This document shows, in pieces, positions 21,000 to 31,410 of a stretch of 64,000 nucleotides of DNA (position 1 is its first letter; each line of letters opens with the position of its first letter). Made by a program: the position numbers and the translations under genes. This DNA comes from Symsagittifera roscoffensis. Its lineage: Eukaryota > Xenacoelomorpha > Acoela > Convolutidae. The notes beneath the pieces are model-generated. The model was not told where the DNA came from and searched no databases. It worked only from the letters and a program-made list of their open reading frames with translations. The DNA is taken from the NCBI RefSeq assembly GCF_963678635.1, contig NC_087065.1:63142754-63206753 (forward strand). Direction: 5' to 3'.

Positions 21000-21535
21000 T
21001 AGACAAGACCAGTATGCGTTTCTGCAATCTGAAACTATTTGATAGTTTTATCACAACCATTAGGCTATTTAATAAGGTTATCACAACAATATATAGAAAT
21101 TTTGTGTGTAAATGAGCTCAACGAAAGAATTGACTTCTCTTTTATTCAGTTTTTGTGTACAAAATAGTGAAAATGGGTACACAGTCATGCTTCTGTCACT
21201 AAATGGCCATGTCGAAATGCTCATCCAGTTTTTTCAGAACCACGATATGTAACATTATGGCGCTCTGGTAATGATGGTGCTCAGCAATCATATGATTGCT
21301 GGTTCAAATCGTACGTGTGGTACAATTTCTATGATGAGCTCTTGCAAGTAAGTCATAGCTTAAAGGGCGCTGAATATATGTCAACCTGAATAATTAATTG
21401 CAAATTTTGTTTTAAAAAGCACGCGATAACACGTAAATAAAGCTAGCAAATTTTTTATACGGCCCCGTAATTATGATAAAACTCTATCAGAATTATGCCT
21501 GATACTTCATTTAGGTGGAACAGTTTCTCTTACAG
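21000..21535. other. Upstream region of the Mx-like gene with a tRNA-like sequence
   Basis: No gene beyond the tRNA-like piece listed separately. There is no obvious TATA box. The stretch ends in the pyrimidine-rich acceptor GTTTCTCTTACAG (AG at 21534-21535), so the first coding exon is preceded by an intron or receives a spliced leader. Confidence 0.5.
21258..21320 (+). repeat. tRNA-like sequence (possible SINE head)
   Basis: TGGCGCTCTGG resembles a pol III A box, and GGTTCAAATCG at 21301-21311 is a near-consensus B box about 43 bases later. Between them lies an exact inverted repeat CAGCAATC-ATAT-GATTGCTG. The cloverleaf does not close well, so a tRNA pseudogene or tRNA-derived SINE is more likely than a working tRNA. 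Confidence 0.35.
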
Positions 21536-21588
21536 GAACATTGTATTGTGTTCAACAAAGTTTGAGAAAAAAGGGAACTTTTAGAATA
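21536..21588 (+). other. 5'UTR part of the first Mx-like exon
   Basis: It follows the acceptor CTCTTACAG. The frame stays open upstream with a TTG at 21541, but the first ATG in frame is 21589 and gives an N-terminus of normal Mx form. Confidence 0.5.
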
Positions 21589-21871
21589 ATGAATGATGAA
21601 ATTGGATATTGCTCTCAGTTCAGTTCTAAGATCAGACCTCTTCTGGACCAGTATGATATAATTAGACACCACCTGGTGGATGATCCCGATCTGCATCCGA
21701 CATCGATTGTTGTAATCGGGGATCAGAGTTCGGGCAAGTCTAGTGTACTAGAGAGCTTAGTGCAAATTGGGCTTCCGAGAGGAGAAAATATTGTGACCCG
21801 TATGCCTATCGTACTCCAATGCAGGAGTCTGAGAACAACTAATGTCAAAGATTTTCCTCATGCCAAGGTTG
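21589..21871 (+). CDS. Mx-like exon 1 (bundle-signalling helix, P-loop, switch 1)
   Basis: It encodes the N-terminal helix ([16 protein letters not shown]), the P-loop GDQSSGKS and the switch 1 segment [11 protein letters not shown]. The end is set by phase: the donor GTTCTA at 21872 is weak but gives phase 1, which joins the next exon as Asp-Phe-Ser, as in family members. The stronger-looking GTTGGT at 21868 would break the frame. Confidence 0.8.
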
Positions 21872-24800
21872 GTTCTAATTCATTTCCGATCTCACTCTAT
21901 AACTCGCATCAGCCACGGGATGTTTGCGCTTTCTCCCCAATATTTTGCATTCGTTTTAGGCATAGAACATAATAAACCAAGTATAGATAAGTTAAAAATA
22001 AAAAGCCGACCATTCATAGGGATGCCCAAAATCGATCACGGGAGGCCCAAATAGTCCACGGGTTGCCCAATATCAGAAATAAGAAAGAAGTGTCTTGTAA
22101 CCGGAAACCAGAGTTTTTCCCCATAGAAAAGTTTTCCTACAAATTTAACCTGCTTTTTAGCTTGCCTTTATACCCTAAGGTCTGGGATCCGCAGCAAGGC
22201 CGGACTTTGCATTTTTTCAGTATGTATCTACGTTTAAAAAATTAGCGGGAATGATTGAATAGTCGGACTTTCGTTTGTCTGCGAATGTTTTGTCGACTTA
22301 CTTGCCAAACCGGAGAATTTTTTTTGTCAGTAGTTTTCATCTTAAATGCAAGAGCTGTTGATTTAATCCTGTAATTTGTACAATAAATAGCCCTGACATT
22401 GTATAATTTATTTTTTTTCTTCTAAAAGGCTTTGTTCGGCCTTTATCATTTCTGCTTTTGTTTTATCGGCGTAGTTATCTTATTTTATGTAGCTTCAGAG
22501 GCAAAAACTGATTGATTGTTGTTTTTTTGAAAAATTAAGGTTTGTATTATTATATTTCTAGGTTTTAAAACTTAATTTCTCGAAAATTTCTTTGACAAAT
22601 ACTTATGGCAGTTTTTGTTTTCAGTTCAATGGGCGTCAACTTTTTTTTGACGGCTTAGTGGCCGCTCGGTGATTACTAGAAGTATATTTGATACTAGTGG
22701 CTGTTTTTCTGAAAAGTAATTCATTTTTCCGGCAAGAAAATTTTTTTTTGTTCCGATTTTAGTATTTCCGTCTTCTTTTCTATTCACTAGCTTGCAATGC
22801 TGCGCTTGCGTTGTATCGCAAGTGATGCGAAGGTCCGCGTAGCCTCTGTGCTATATCATATGCAATCGTTTTTGGGAACGTTAGGCTCTTTAAATTCAGG
22901 GTGCAGATAGATGTTAAAAACATTTTGTGAGGACCAACCAGGAATGTATTTAGATCTCAATTAGTTCGCCAAATGATGAGCGGAGTTTTACTCTCACAGA
23001 CTTTTCCCAAATCGAGCAGACAATTCAGACCTGTCAGGCAACGGTGTTCCAGTCATCTCTTTCCTCCTCGTCCAGTGGGGGAAATGGAGGAGGCAACTCT
23101 AAAAATGTGATATCCGATGTGCCCATCTACGTGCAAGTGGTGAAGGAAGGCATCCCTGACGTCACATTGGTAGACTTGCCCGGGATAAATTATGCAAACG
23201 AGGTAATCAAAAGTAAGTGTACTGTGAACACAACTGCGTTGATGATTTGATTGAAATGCTTATGAACCTCATACAACATGAAAAGCTGTTGCGTTGTGCT
23301 TGAAATTTCTTGCTTTAAAGTGCTTGAATGATCTTATGAGATGAGACGTACTCATCAAATACCAATACGAAGACTCGATGTTATGCCAAAGCTAATAGTC
23401 TTCTGTTTCAGACAGCATCAAGAGTCTTTATGAGAAGTATATTTCACCAGACAATGTGATCATCCTGAATGTCATATCGGCAGTCACCGACATCCACGCC
23501 AACGAATCGGTTCTATTCGCGCACAAGGAAAGTATTGACATACTCCAAGTTTCGTATCTCCCAATTTTAAGCATAATCCAGTTTATTATCCTAAGTTTTC
23601 CCTCAATAGTCAAGTTATGATTTAATTGTCTGAATTTGGTGGTCATTGCTTTCAGTTTTTTGGCTTCACCGTCTTAGTTATTAATTTTAACTTAATATTT
23701 TTATTCATGTACACATTTAACCTGTCTAAATTCTGGTCCAATATTTCCAGGTAGATCCACTGGAGCGCAGGACTATATCTGTGCTTACAAAATTAGATAA
23801 GTGCTCGGAGGGTGACTTGAAGTCCAAGTTGTCCGACTTGAAAACATCTGGGGCCAGATTTGTGCTGGTGAGAAATAGAACCAGCGATGAAATCATGCAG
23901 AATATACCCTTCGATCGGATCAGGTGAAATGAATGATTAATGTGAGCTGTGGCCATTAAGTGCTGAGCGCTCAACGTTTGAGGACGAATTTTTGCTTTGT
24001 TGTTTACCTGATAGAAAATTTTCAGGGAAGTAGAGGCAGAATGCTTGTCGAAATGGAATGAAGTTGATGAAACCTCCAAGGGAATTCCGGCTCTATCCCA
24101 AATTCTAGTCAGCGAAGGTTACAAAATGGTGCTTCAATCAGTTTCGCATCTCTCAACGCAAGTGCCGAGTGTGCTTTCGGAACTAAGCGAGAGTTTAATA
24201 GCCCTTGGACAGCCGTGCGAAACAGAAATGGAGAAAAAGTCTAGATTTGACGACATCTCTCGTCTCATGGGTACACGACTCCGACAACTACTAGACGGGT
24301 TGTCGCGGTATGATGATCCGAATGAGATGTTTCTCAATTCCAACACACAACTGTTGCTGAATAATTACCGCAATTTGTTTTTCGATACTCAGAAGAAAAT
24401 TTTTACCAGCGAAGTCAAATCTCAGATAAAACAATCGCTGTGTAAGTCACATGAATTTGACCAAAGCTGTTTAGTCTTCAAATTAATCTCAGGTCCTCAA
24501 CTATTTGAGCGTAGTAAATTGAGTACTTTAGTTGAAGAGTCGATGAACGCAGTTGTGATCCCGATGGTTTTTTGAGGACAAGTTAAAATTTTTTCAGGCT
24601 CAAATTTACTTTTTTGCTATTTGAATTTTGATTTTTTATTTACTTCAGTTCATTTCCCTTGTTAAAATGAAGGCAAACTCCACTATCGAACAGCAAAAGC
24701 GTAAAGGTCAGGAAAAATGTGATCGACTTTATCGAAAGTCGATTTTAGTGTTCAGATTTTCCAGTAGAATTAAACATGTATCCATTGATCCAGTTTTCTG

Positions 24801-27800
24801 AAATTGAGTTGTTCTTTCGAAAAAGTCAATCATAAATTGTTCTAGATTTTCGGACAGCTTTAAGACTATCTTTTTTATTCGAATGTTTAGGTTTATCTGT
24901 TTATTTGCGTTTATTGACTTTTCCGACTGTCTGTTGGCTATGTTCATTTTTCCTCTACAAATGATTGTTCTGAAAAATTTTAAAATTAATCCCCTTCAAA
25001 TTTAATTTTCGCGTTTGAAAATTTGATTTCTTCTTCAACCAATTCATTTGGTAAAAGGAAGTGAAATTACGCTCTCCAAGTGCAAGTGGCCCGAAAAGAC
25101 CTGAATGATTTTAGTTTCGTAATAAGAATTTTCTTCTAGCATGAAATTTTTACTCAAAGTTCGAACACATGCGCAGCTTAGTGTATTATTACGAAGAATT
25201 TTTTTCTAGCCTAAGTCGCAAATAAAAGTGATCAATTGGTGGCCCTTTTGGTATAAGTCAATTTAATAATTTAAGCCTTATTAAGTATAGGTAATTTAAT
25301 AGCATATGTTGTTGCTTTTTGTGGCTAGTGTTAGGTCCTGTTTGAAAAAAGCAGGAATTATGAAAATGCGTGGATTTGTTGTTGTTTTTTGTGACGCTTT
25401 GAAAAATTGTGGCACTTTTTGCTGAAATTTCAGTTTTTCTCAAACACCACTGTACCGTTTTTCAAAAAATGGTACCAATGGACAAACCGGCCGCTCTTTA
25501 ATGTGCCTGCATATTTTGCTAGTCTCTTTTCATTTTACCCCACGTTCTACGGCCTTTGAAAATATCTGTAGGGGGTTTTTTCACCTATTTGTTTTGCATT
25601 TTTTCATTTTCTCGAATATCAAATGCACAAATCTGAGATCAAGGTTTCAATTAAAAGAACAAAACACTGGGACTTCCTCTGCCTAAGCCGTTTTTTCCCT
25701 AATTTTGGGTAGGAAAAAAGGCCTTTTTGTTATTACCGGTTTTTTGGCAATTTTTTGTCCATATTTTGGAACCTTTGTTTTCTTCAAAAAATAACTTGTT
25801 GAATTTGAGGTTGATAGTTCATTCAAGCCAACATAGTGCTTAGGTTTTCCCTGCGTAACCTGTTTCACCCTATTTTTTTTTTTGTAGAATCGTCGATATG
25901 GACTTCGGGAAAATCAATGTTTTGAAGTTTATACCGTTTTTTATAGATTTTTTCAACACTATTTTCAAAAATTAGTAGCTAAATCTGATATAATGAGTGC
26001 ATTCTAAAAACCAGGTCTTGAAAATTTTTCCTACATAAGAGCCTATTCCCATGCTTTTGTAGAGAAACTTTAATAGATTTAGGAAATGTCAAATTTTTGT
26101 TCGTTTTGTGGAATCTTTTTCACTTTTTTTCTGAACTACCCAGCCAAGTCTGACATATATAACTCAATTGAACGAGCGAATAGTAATTTTCTCCTTTAAA
26201 TAGCAGATAATCTCCTACTTAAGCAGAGAAATCACTTGAGTTTTGCGTATATTCCATTTCTGTATCAGCACAACATATGATTAAACATATTAAAACAGGT
26301 ACATTCAGCATTAGCTGGGCCACTAATTTAGTTCCAAGTGACCGTTGTGCAGATGCGAGGACGTGATTGACACTCTCTATTATCAGGTGGGAGACTCAAA
26401 TCCGGACATTGAAAAAGTTGGATTTTTTTGCTCAAATTTTTGCTCCTTCATTGGTGGCTAGTGTTAATAAAATTACAAGTGGTCGTGGAGCAGATGTGAG
26501 GACGTGATACTCCTTTTGTCAAAATTGCTATTCAAAGTTTTTTCTCATGGTGTAATTTTATCCATTTACCTTATTTGTTTTTGTTTTGCCTGTTTAAAGC
26601 TCTTTTTTGGATTTTCCTCGCTTGTGTTTGGGAAGCGTGTAGAAATGTAGAACAGTAAGCTCAAAGAACTAATTTTAGTGTTTAATAATGATGTCTGCAT
26701 TAAGTTTCAAGTCAACTATTTTTTTTGGTAGATTTTGGTATGACTAAGAGTAATGATTGTAGTGAAAACTCTTATATAGGTCTTGGTGATTTTTTCGCTT
26801 TTTTAGGAAAAAAGTCTTGAAATGCTCTAATAACTTCTGATGTGCATTCATACAAATTTTTGCATTTATGAATGCACGTAGATATATATGCACTTTTTGA
26901 GTTCAATTGAAATTGATCTGCTGAAAATTACGTAAAAAGCACTCTCCGTATACGGACGTGGAAATGGCGCGAGTTTCGAAAGTGGAATTTAGTTTTCCGA
27001 TTTCCAGCGGAATAAAAACTGTACCCTTTGATCCAGTTTTCTCAAGTAGGGTTGATATTATTTAAAAAGTTTCAATCATATTTTGTTCTAGAAATTCAAA
27101 GAGCTTAAAGGGCATCTATTTTTTTCTTTGAAATTCGGAAGTTCAAAATTTTTCGACAAAGTCATTGTTTGTTGCGTTCATTACTCTTTTCCAACTTTTA
27201 TAACGAGAATTGATGCAAAATTGCGGAGTCCCCTGATATCTTTGAATCCATTTCTGCAATGAAAAACGCCTTTCGCCTTTTTGTCCAAAAATATTATTCA
27301 TACCCCCCGGTAATTTTTGACCCTCGCAAATTAAGTTCTGCAGAGTATTCTGACTTTTGTTTCAGCAAAAACAGTTGGAATCAATTTACCGAACTTTTTG
27401 TCGCATCCTGTGTTCAAATTGATGCTGGACCGCCTTTTGATGAATTCGGAATTGTACAAACTGACAACCCATGACTTATTATTAGGAAATTTCGAACCTA
27501 AAAGCTATCCGTTGACTTCAAACCAAAATTCTGGTTTAATGCAGTACATATCAGTGGTGATTGACTCGCTTTTAATCGAAGCTCTACAAGAGCGAAGGCT
27601 TTCTGAAAAGTTTGAGAAGAGACTTAGCAAAGATATGCTGACCATGCTGCGCAAACTGGGTGCGGAAACCAGCCAATTTTTGAAGCAGTTGATAGACGCT
27701 GAGTTAATTGCGGGCCCCTACACTGCAGACAGTTCATATATTGCTACAATTCAGAGAATAGAAGACCAAATAAAAGCGATGAAGGATAAGGACAAATCGA

Positions 27801-30609
27801 CAGAATCCATGGGACTCGGGAGTGGGATGCAAACAGTGTGTTGTACTTTATGTTCGGTTTAGACATAAAATGAACCCTATTTTTATCATTTAGTTATTTC
27901 GAATGTCACAAACACTTTATTTCTGGTAGCGATGAATCTGTTAGTAATGAATGTTAGTAATGAATCAACAAATTTTTGTTTTTGATCGGTTTGCTGTTAT
28001 TTTTTTTTGGAAAAAAAATAAACTTTTTTGAGATTTTGCATGCAATTTGAATTGAAAACTAGGTTACTTTTTGCTGTTTTTAACGCAATTTACAATAAGA
28101 GAAATTCTACATAAACTACAAAACATTGAAAACAATAGACTAGTGCAATGCCGAGTCTGTTCGGAGGCGGGGCCAAGACAGCCACTCAAACAGCGAAGTC
28201 TTCCACTCCGGGGAGAGGCCAGAAATCGGGTTCAGTCTATCTGGCTGATGATTTTTCAGTTGACTTGTCTGAGCTGGACGGGGTCTTGTCGGATAATCCT
28301 TCTGTGGAAAGTGTGGCTGTTTTCCAGATGCAAGTCAGGTAAAAAAAAATAAAAAAACCTTTAACTTCCTTGAAACTTCAACTTTCAAAAACGATAAATA
28401 TTTAGCATGCGGTAGTAATAAGTACAAATAATAAGTCCTTGGGCTGCTTACGATTGCGTATCTTTAGAGATGGCTGGCATACCATCGAAATTTCCTGGGT
28501 TGGTGTATCGTTCGAACTCTTTCTCTCATGGAGTCCCTCTATTTTGATATAATTGAAGACTAGATCAATGCTTTTTATTAAAATCTTGGGATGTAGTGAG
28601 CATTGGGCGCTGAGTAGTTTATAGTTAGAAAATGATTTGAAATGACTATTAAGCCGGGAAACTGGAAGAAATTCAAGTGTGATGAAGTTCAAGTTTTTAA
28701 TTATGAAGATGCATCAAAGAAAATGTTAATTTTCGAAGGTTTTGAAATAAGAGGTGAAACAAAATTTGGAATGGAGAATATTTTTCGAAAGTGACAAATT
28801 GTCGCGAGAGAAGATTTGCTGCTTTTTTGAGAGCGGCTCTTCGAACCAGGCGACAATTCGTATCACGTGCGGATTCAGCGGCAAAACATCTGTGTAAATC
28901 AAAGAAAGTGAGACAAAAAATATAAGTTTACGAAAAGAGATTAAAATCGAGAGAATCGCTCGAATAATACTTGAACAGCTCGACCAATGTTGATTGTATT
29001 TTCTGATTATTGGGAGGCACCATCTCCGGCATTTGTTTTTGCAAGTATGTTTTGCAAGTATGATTTTATGCATGTAATTATCAAAAGGGGCTCGTTTTGT
29101 TCGCAAATCTTGCTAGAATAAGCACTGATGTCATTTTTGAAATTTGGCTTACTATAAGTCCAAGAGTTACCCAAGGAGAAGGAGTGTTTGTGCTTTTCTA
29201 TCTTGGTGGCGCCAATCTCAGCTCCTGTTTTTCGCGTCAACTGGCTGAGGCAGAACGAACAAAGCAGCCCTTAATAGTTGCTCTGTTGAACACATTTTCG
29301 GAAAATTTGTGATTTATGCCAACGCCAATTAACTTTTTTTAAAATTTATTTCTGGTCAAAATAGTTTTGAGATTTTTATAGCTATTTAGAATAAAAAATT
29401 TAATCAAAAAAAATCTGCAAAAAAATTGAGTTAATTTTGAATTTTTTGTTTTTCTTTGTTGATTTTTTTGTTTTTCTAGTAACTTCTCTCAAAAACTGTT
29501 GTCCTGTTTGCCTATGTTAGTATGACAGTCGAATATGCCTAAATTTTAATTTTACGTCAGATCTTTTATCGCACCATGCAGAAAAAACTATGCTAGTTTG
29601 GGAAAAAAATTGTAGATTTTTGAAGACTATGGTCGGAACATTCTGTGCTACTTGCACAGTAACCAGCTATCCTTGTATTATTTAAATTATTGTTTTTTCT
29701 TCTTAAATAGCACAAGAGAAGTAAGGCTATAGCAAAACTGTGTGATGCCTGTAGATGTCCTGGACTGCACGAGCGCTACACTGTTCAATTTAAAGTTTCG
29801 AAAGTTGAATTTAATTATTGAATTTCCCAGCAAAACAAAAGTTTTACCTATTGATCCAGTTAAAAAAACGACATAAAATATGAAAAGCAATATTTGATCA
29901 GCATAAAAAATTTCAAAAAGTTGTCCCAGTGCCGAGAAAAACTCGTAGAAAGTTTTTTGTTTTTAGTTCAATTTCGAGCTAGTTAAGCGGTCGATTTATG
30001 AGCGATATTTGAAATTTTATTGCACGAGTCGTCGCTTGTGACGAATATTTGCTTGCGAGTTGTGGAGCTTCTTTTCAAAACTTACGCTCAGTAACAGTGC
30101 CAGAATTGTTTTAAGCTTTCGAAAAGGTTCTCTTCACTGATGTGTGTTTGCGTGAAATTGTTCTTAAATTGTAGTAACGTGTGTGAAATGTTTCTCAGTC
30201 ATTTCGGCCTTCGTCATCGAAAAAGTACGATTTACTGATTATTTTTTATGTTTTTTTTCAATTTGGTTTAACGGTTTGGGTAGTGATATTGTGTCGGCCA
30301 CATGAAACTGAGTTATTCTAACATAACAGTGTACTATTCCGTTCTAGTCTGTTCGCTTACTGGTCGGTCTTGCAGAGACGTCTTACAGACCACGTGCATC
30401 TAGTAGTTAGAAGTGGGGTGTGTCATCAATTGAAGAACTGGGAACAACTCATGCAGCAGTTATGGAGAGAAAATAGCACGCAATACCTGCACTTACTGCA
30501 GGAGAGAGCTGAAGTGCAAGAAAAGAGGTCAATTTTGCAGCAGAGGATTATGAATTTGAAGAAGGCATCGGAGATTCTAGAAAATATGGGCGCAGAATTG
30601 TCGGACTGA
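21589..30609 (+). CDS. Mx/dynamin-like large GTPase (eight coding exons)
   Basis: Large GTPase of the dynamin superfamily, closest in layout to Mx proteins: GTPase domain, helical stalk, GTPase effector domain (GED), with no PH or Pro-rich domain. Mx proteins assemble into oligomers and restrict viruses in vertebrates; other members remodel membranes. The exons sum to 2100 nt (699 residues plus stop) and every junction keeps phase. Visible GTP-binding motifs: GDQSSGKS at residues 44-51 (P-loop), Thr70 in VTRMP (switch 1), DLPG at 153-156, TKLD at 217-220. The stalk begins near 265 and includes [10 protein letters not shown] near 407, the counterpart of a conserved Mx stalk motif. The GED lies near 605-699. 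Odd points: a Ser/Gly-rich insert at residues 112-129 in the GTPase domain, and a long low-complexity stretch near 535-590, at the place of human loop L4. The gene could act in defence or in organelle dynamics; sequence alone does not decide. Confidence 0.92.
21872..22999 (+). other. Mx-like intron 1
   Basis: 1.1 kb, AT-rich, with no coding signal. It holds a copy of the dispersed ATCGCAAGTGATGCGAAGG/GCCTCTGTG motif at 22818-22850. Confidence 0.6.
23000..23212 (+). CDS. Mx-like exon 2 (Ser/Gly insert, DLPG motif)
   Basis: Acceptor CTCTCACAG ends at 22999; donor GTAAGT begins at 23213 (phase 1). It carries the GTPase DLPGI motif and, just before it, a run of Ser and Gly that dynamin relatives usually lack at this place. 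Confidence 0.9.
23412..23531 (+). CDS. Mx-like exon 3 (central GTPase domain)
   Basis: Acceptor TGTTTCAG ends at 23411; donor GTATTG begins at 23532. It encodes IKSLYEKYI and the strand [17 protein letters not shown], matching the usual core strand before the TKxD motif. Confidence 0.88.
23755..23923 (+). CDS. Mx-like exon 4 (TKLD motif)
   Basis: It encodes [12 protein letters not shown] and downstream helices. The acceptor is ambiguous: the sequence reads TTTCCAG-GTAG-ATCC. Using the second AG (23753-23754) keeps the frame with a GT donor and gives Glu-Asn-Pro. Using the first AG would restore the family's Glu-Val-Asp-Pro but needs an AG-AG intron starting at 23531. The donor GTGAAA begins at 23924 (phase 2). 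Confidence 0.78.
24026..24441 (+). CDS. Mx-like exon 5 (stalk, first part)
   Basis: Acceptor TTTTCAG ends at 24025 and donor GTAAGT begins at 24442 (phase 1). It encodes stalk helices, with the conserved type of segment [14 protein letters not shown]. The reading frame runs on past the donor to 24575, but that part is not needed. Confidence 0.9.
24590..24945 (+). mobile_element. HINE-like short element, variant core, in Mx-like intron 5
   Basis: TTTTTTCAGGCTCAAATTTAC, then AAGGCAAACTCCACTATCG, GATCCAGTTTTCTG and the degraded tail TTTGCGTTTATTGACTTTTCC, then GTTGGCTATG. It shares the variant core with copies at 14730, 34908, 46855 and 56470. Confidence 0.65.
25330..25600 (+). repeat. Dispersed repeat shared with 16861-17090
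   Basis: CCTGTTTGAAAAAAGCAGG is a small hairpin at the start; the end is CCCACGTTCTACGGCCTTTG followed by GTAGGGGG. Non-coding, inside an Mx-like intron. Confidence 0.55.
26748..27205 (+). mobile_element. HINE-like short element, nearly full copy in Mx-like intron 5
   Basis: Head AAGAGTAATGATTGTAGTG with ACTCTTATATAGGTC; tail TTGCGTTCATTACTCTTTTCC, so the 14-base subterminal inverted repeat is preserved. The 3' hairpin is degraded (CCAACTTTTATAACG). Confidence 0.8.
27366..27837 (+). CDS. Mx-like exon 6 (stalk, second part)
   Basis: Acceptor TTGTTTCAG ends at 27365. The phase-1 T from exon 5 completes Ser and leads into [13 protein letters not shown], the counterpart of the Mx stalk segment ELPNF. 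Helical sequence follows, then a charged, low-complexity end. Donor GTGTTG at 27838 gives phase 2; GTGTGT at 27836 would break the frame. Confidence 0.85.
28144..28338 (+). CDS. Mx-like exon 7 (flexible loop and start of last stalk helix)
   Basis: Acceptor GACTAG ends at 28143 and donor GTAAAA begins at 28339 (phase 2). The first 25 residues are Gly/Thr/Ser/Lys-rich ([15 protein letters not shown]), then acidic [14 protein letters not shown], then helix. An ATG at 28148 opens the same frame, but the family needs the upstream exons. Confidence 0.8.
29560..29690 (+). repeat. Dispersed repeat shared with 55172-55282
   Basis: Collinear shared words: CAGATCTTTTATC, CACCA..CAGAAAAAA, CTATGGTCGG/CTATGGCT and CAGTAACCAGCTATCCTTGT. 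Non-coding, in Mx-like intron 7. Confidence 0.65.
29790..29855 (+). mobile_element. HINE-like fragment in Mx-like intron 7
   Basis: Only the middle is kept: TTTCCCAGCAAAACAAAAG, then TTGATCCAGTT. Confidence 0.5.
30378..30609 (+). CDS. Mx-like exon 8 (GTPase effector domain)
   Basis: Acceptor CTTGCAGAG ends at 30377; the first base completes Arg. [14 protein letters not shown] and the following Leu/Gln-rich helices match the GED of Mx proteins (RLADxVPxxI). The stop is TGA 30607-30609, with no PH domain or Pro-rich tail after it. Confidence 0.9.
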
Positions 30610-30701
30610 ATCATAACATATCCGGTGCACTCTTGTGGTCGTGCAGTCGTAAAACCATTATTGATTGGAATTGGCCTTGTTTTTTGTTTCTAAAGGAGTA
30701 C

Positions 30702-30707
30702 ATTAAA
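30702..30707 (+). promoter_or_regulatory. Probable polyadenylation signal of the Mx-like gene
   Basis: ATTAAA, the commonest variant signal, lies 93 bases after the stop and is followed by a GTGTTAG and TTTTTTGTG stretch. Confidence 0.5.
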
Positions 30708-30709
30708 AG

Positions 30710-31300
30710 TGTTAGATTCGACTGATTTTTTTGTGTAAATAATGCGAGGCGGCATGTAAAATTGTCTTTGAATATCGTAATTTAATATTTCACTTATTGT
30801 TTTTTGTTCATAAATGAGCGAACGCAACACAGATAGAAGTTAAGAAATGACCCGAAGAATAGAAGATAAAGCAGTTGTCATCCATAAAAATAATTTCAGG
30901 TGAATGAAAATATAAAATAGTAAAGTTTGATGAGCTTTTGGGCTTGAAATTTGGGAGAGTATGCGCCGCTTAGACAGTGAGTTTTATCTGTCGAAATTAA
31001 CAGCGCTTGACAACTAATGATAATAAATTTCTTACTAAACTTCATTGATAAAGTTGTTTTTCTCGACTAATTTGTTTTGATGAGTTTTAAGTGGGAGCGG
31101 GTTGGCAAAGCCATGAGTATTTGTCTTCTATTTTTGGAAAGCGACGATGAATTGTTACGTCTCCGCCTCACAATCGATTGTTTGGACGTTCGAGGGTCAC
31201 CATGATCCGTGTTCGTTGCTTTTGAGTGTGAGGCAACATTACCCAGCCCAGAAAAATAGCCAAAATAATTTGTATGTAATTCTTAAGCAGGGGAGCAACA
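30710..31300. other. Intergenic stretch, no gene seen
   Basis: AT-rich with no coding frame or recognised repeat. A short stretch near 31140-31260 is less AT-rich but has no long ORF. Confidence 0.35.
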
Positions 31301-31309
31301 GCGGTTCTC

Positions 31310-31378
31310 CATGAAGATTAGAACAGCTCGTATGTTGGTTCCTTCCCCTGTGAATAAATAGTCCTAATCTCTTATTTT
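31310..31378 (+). repeat. Short retroelement-like 3' tail
   Basis: GAACAGCTCGTATGTTGGTTCC, then CCCCTGTGAATAAATAGTCC; related to 16500-16575. Confidence 0.45.
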
Positions 31379-31410
31379 GATAAATTTGAGAATATCAGTG
31401 GTTAATTTTT

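Larger units (their letters stand above)
24442..27365 (+). other. Mx-like intron 5, filled with repeats
   Basis: 2.9 kb. It contains two same-strand copies of the HINE-like family (about 24590-24945 and 26748-27205) and a copy of the repeat shared with 16861-17090 (25330-25600). The second HINE copy ends about 160 bases before exon 6. No other exon is seen. Confidence 0.75.
28339..30377 (+). other. Mx-like intron 7
   Basis: 2 kb. It holds the two repeat fragments listed at 29560 and 29790. Short ORFs inside (28726-29106, 29097-29312) show no recognisable domain. Confidence 0.6.

Noticed and set aside
24441-24575. Extension of Mx-like exon 5 to the stop at 24575
   Set aside because: The GTAAGT donor at 24442 gives the right phase into exon 6 and restores the conserved stalk motif, while the extension matches nothing in the family.
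28148-28342. A separate small gene starting at ATG 28148
   Set aside because: The frame is in phase with the preceding and following Mx-like exons and ends at a splice donor, so it is exon 7.
29097-29312. Extra coding exon in Mx-like intron 7
   Set aside because: It has no counterpart in Mx proteins, and exons 7 and 8 already join in phase.
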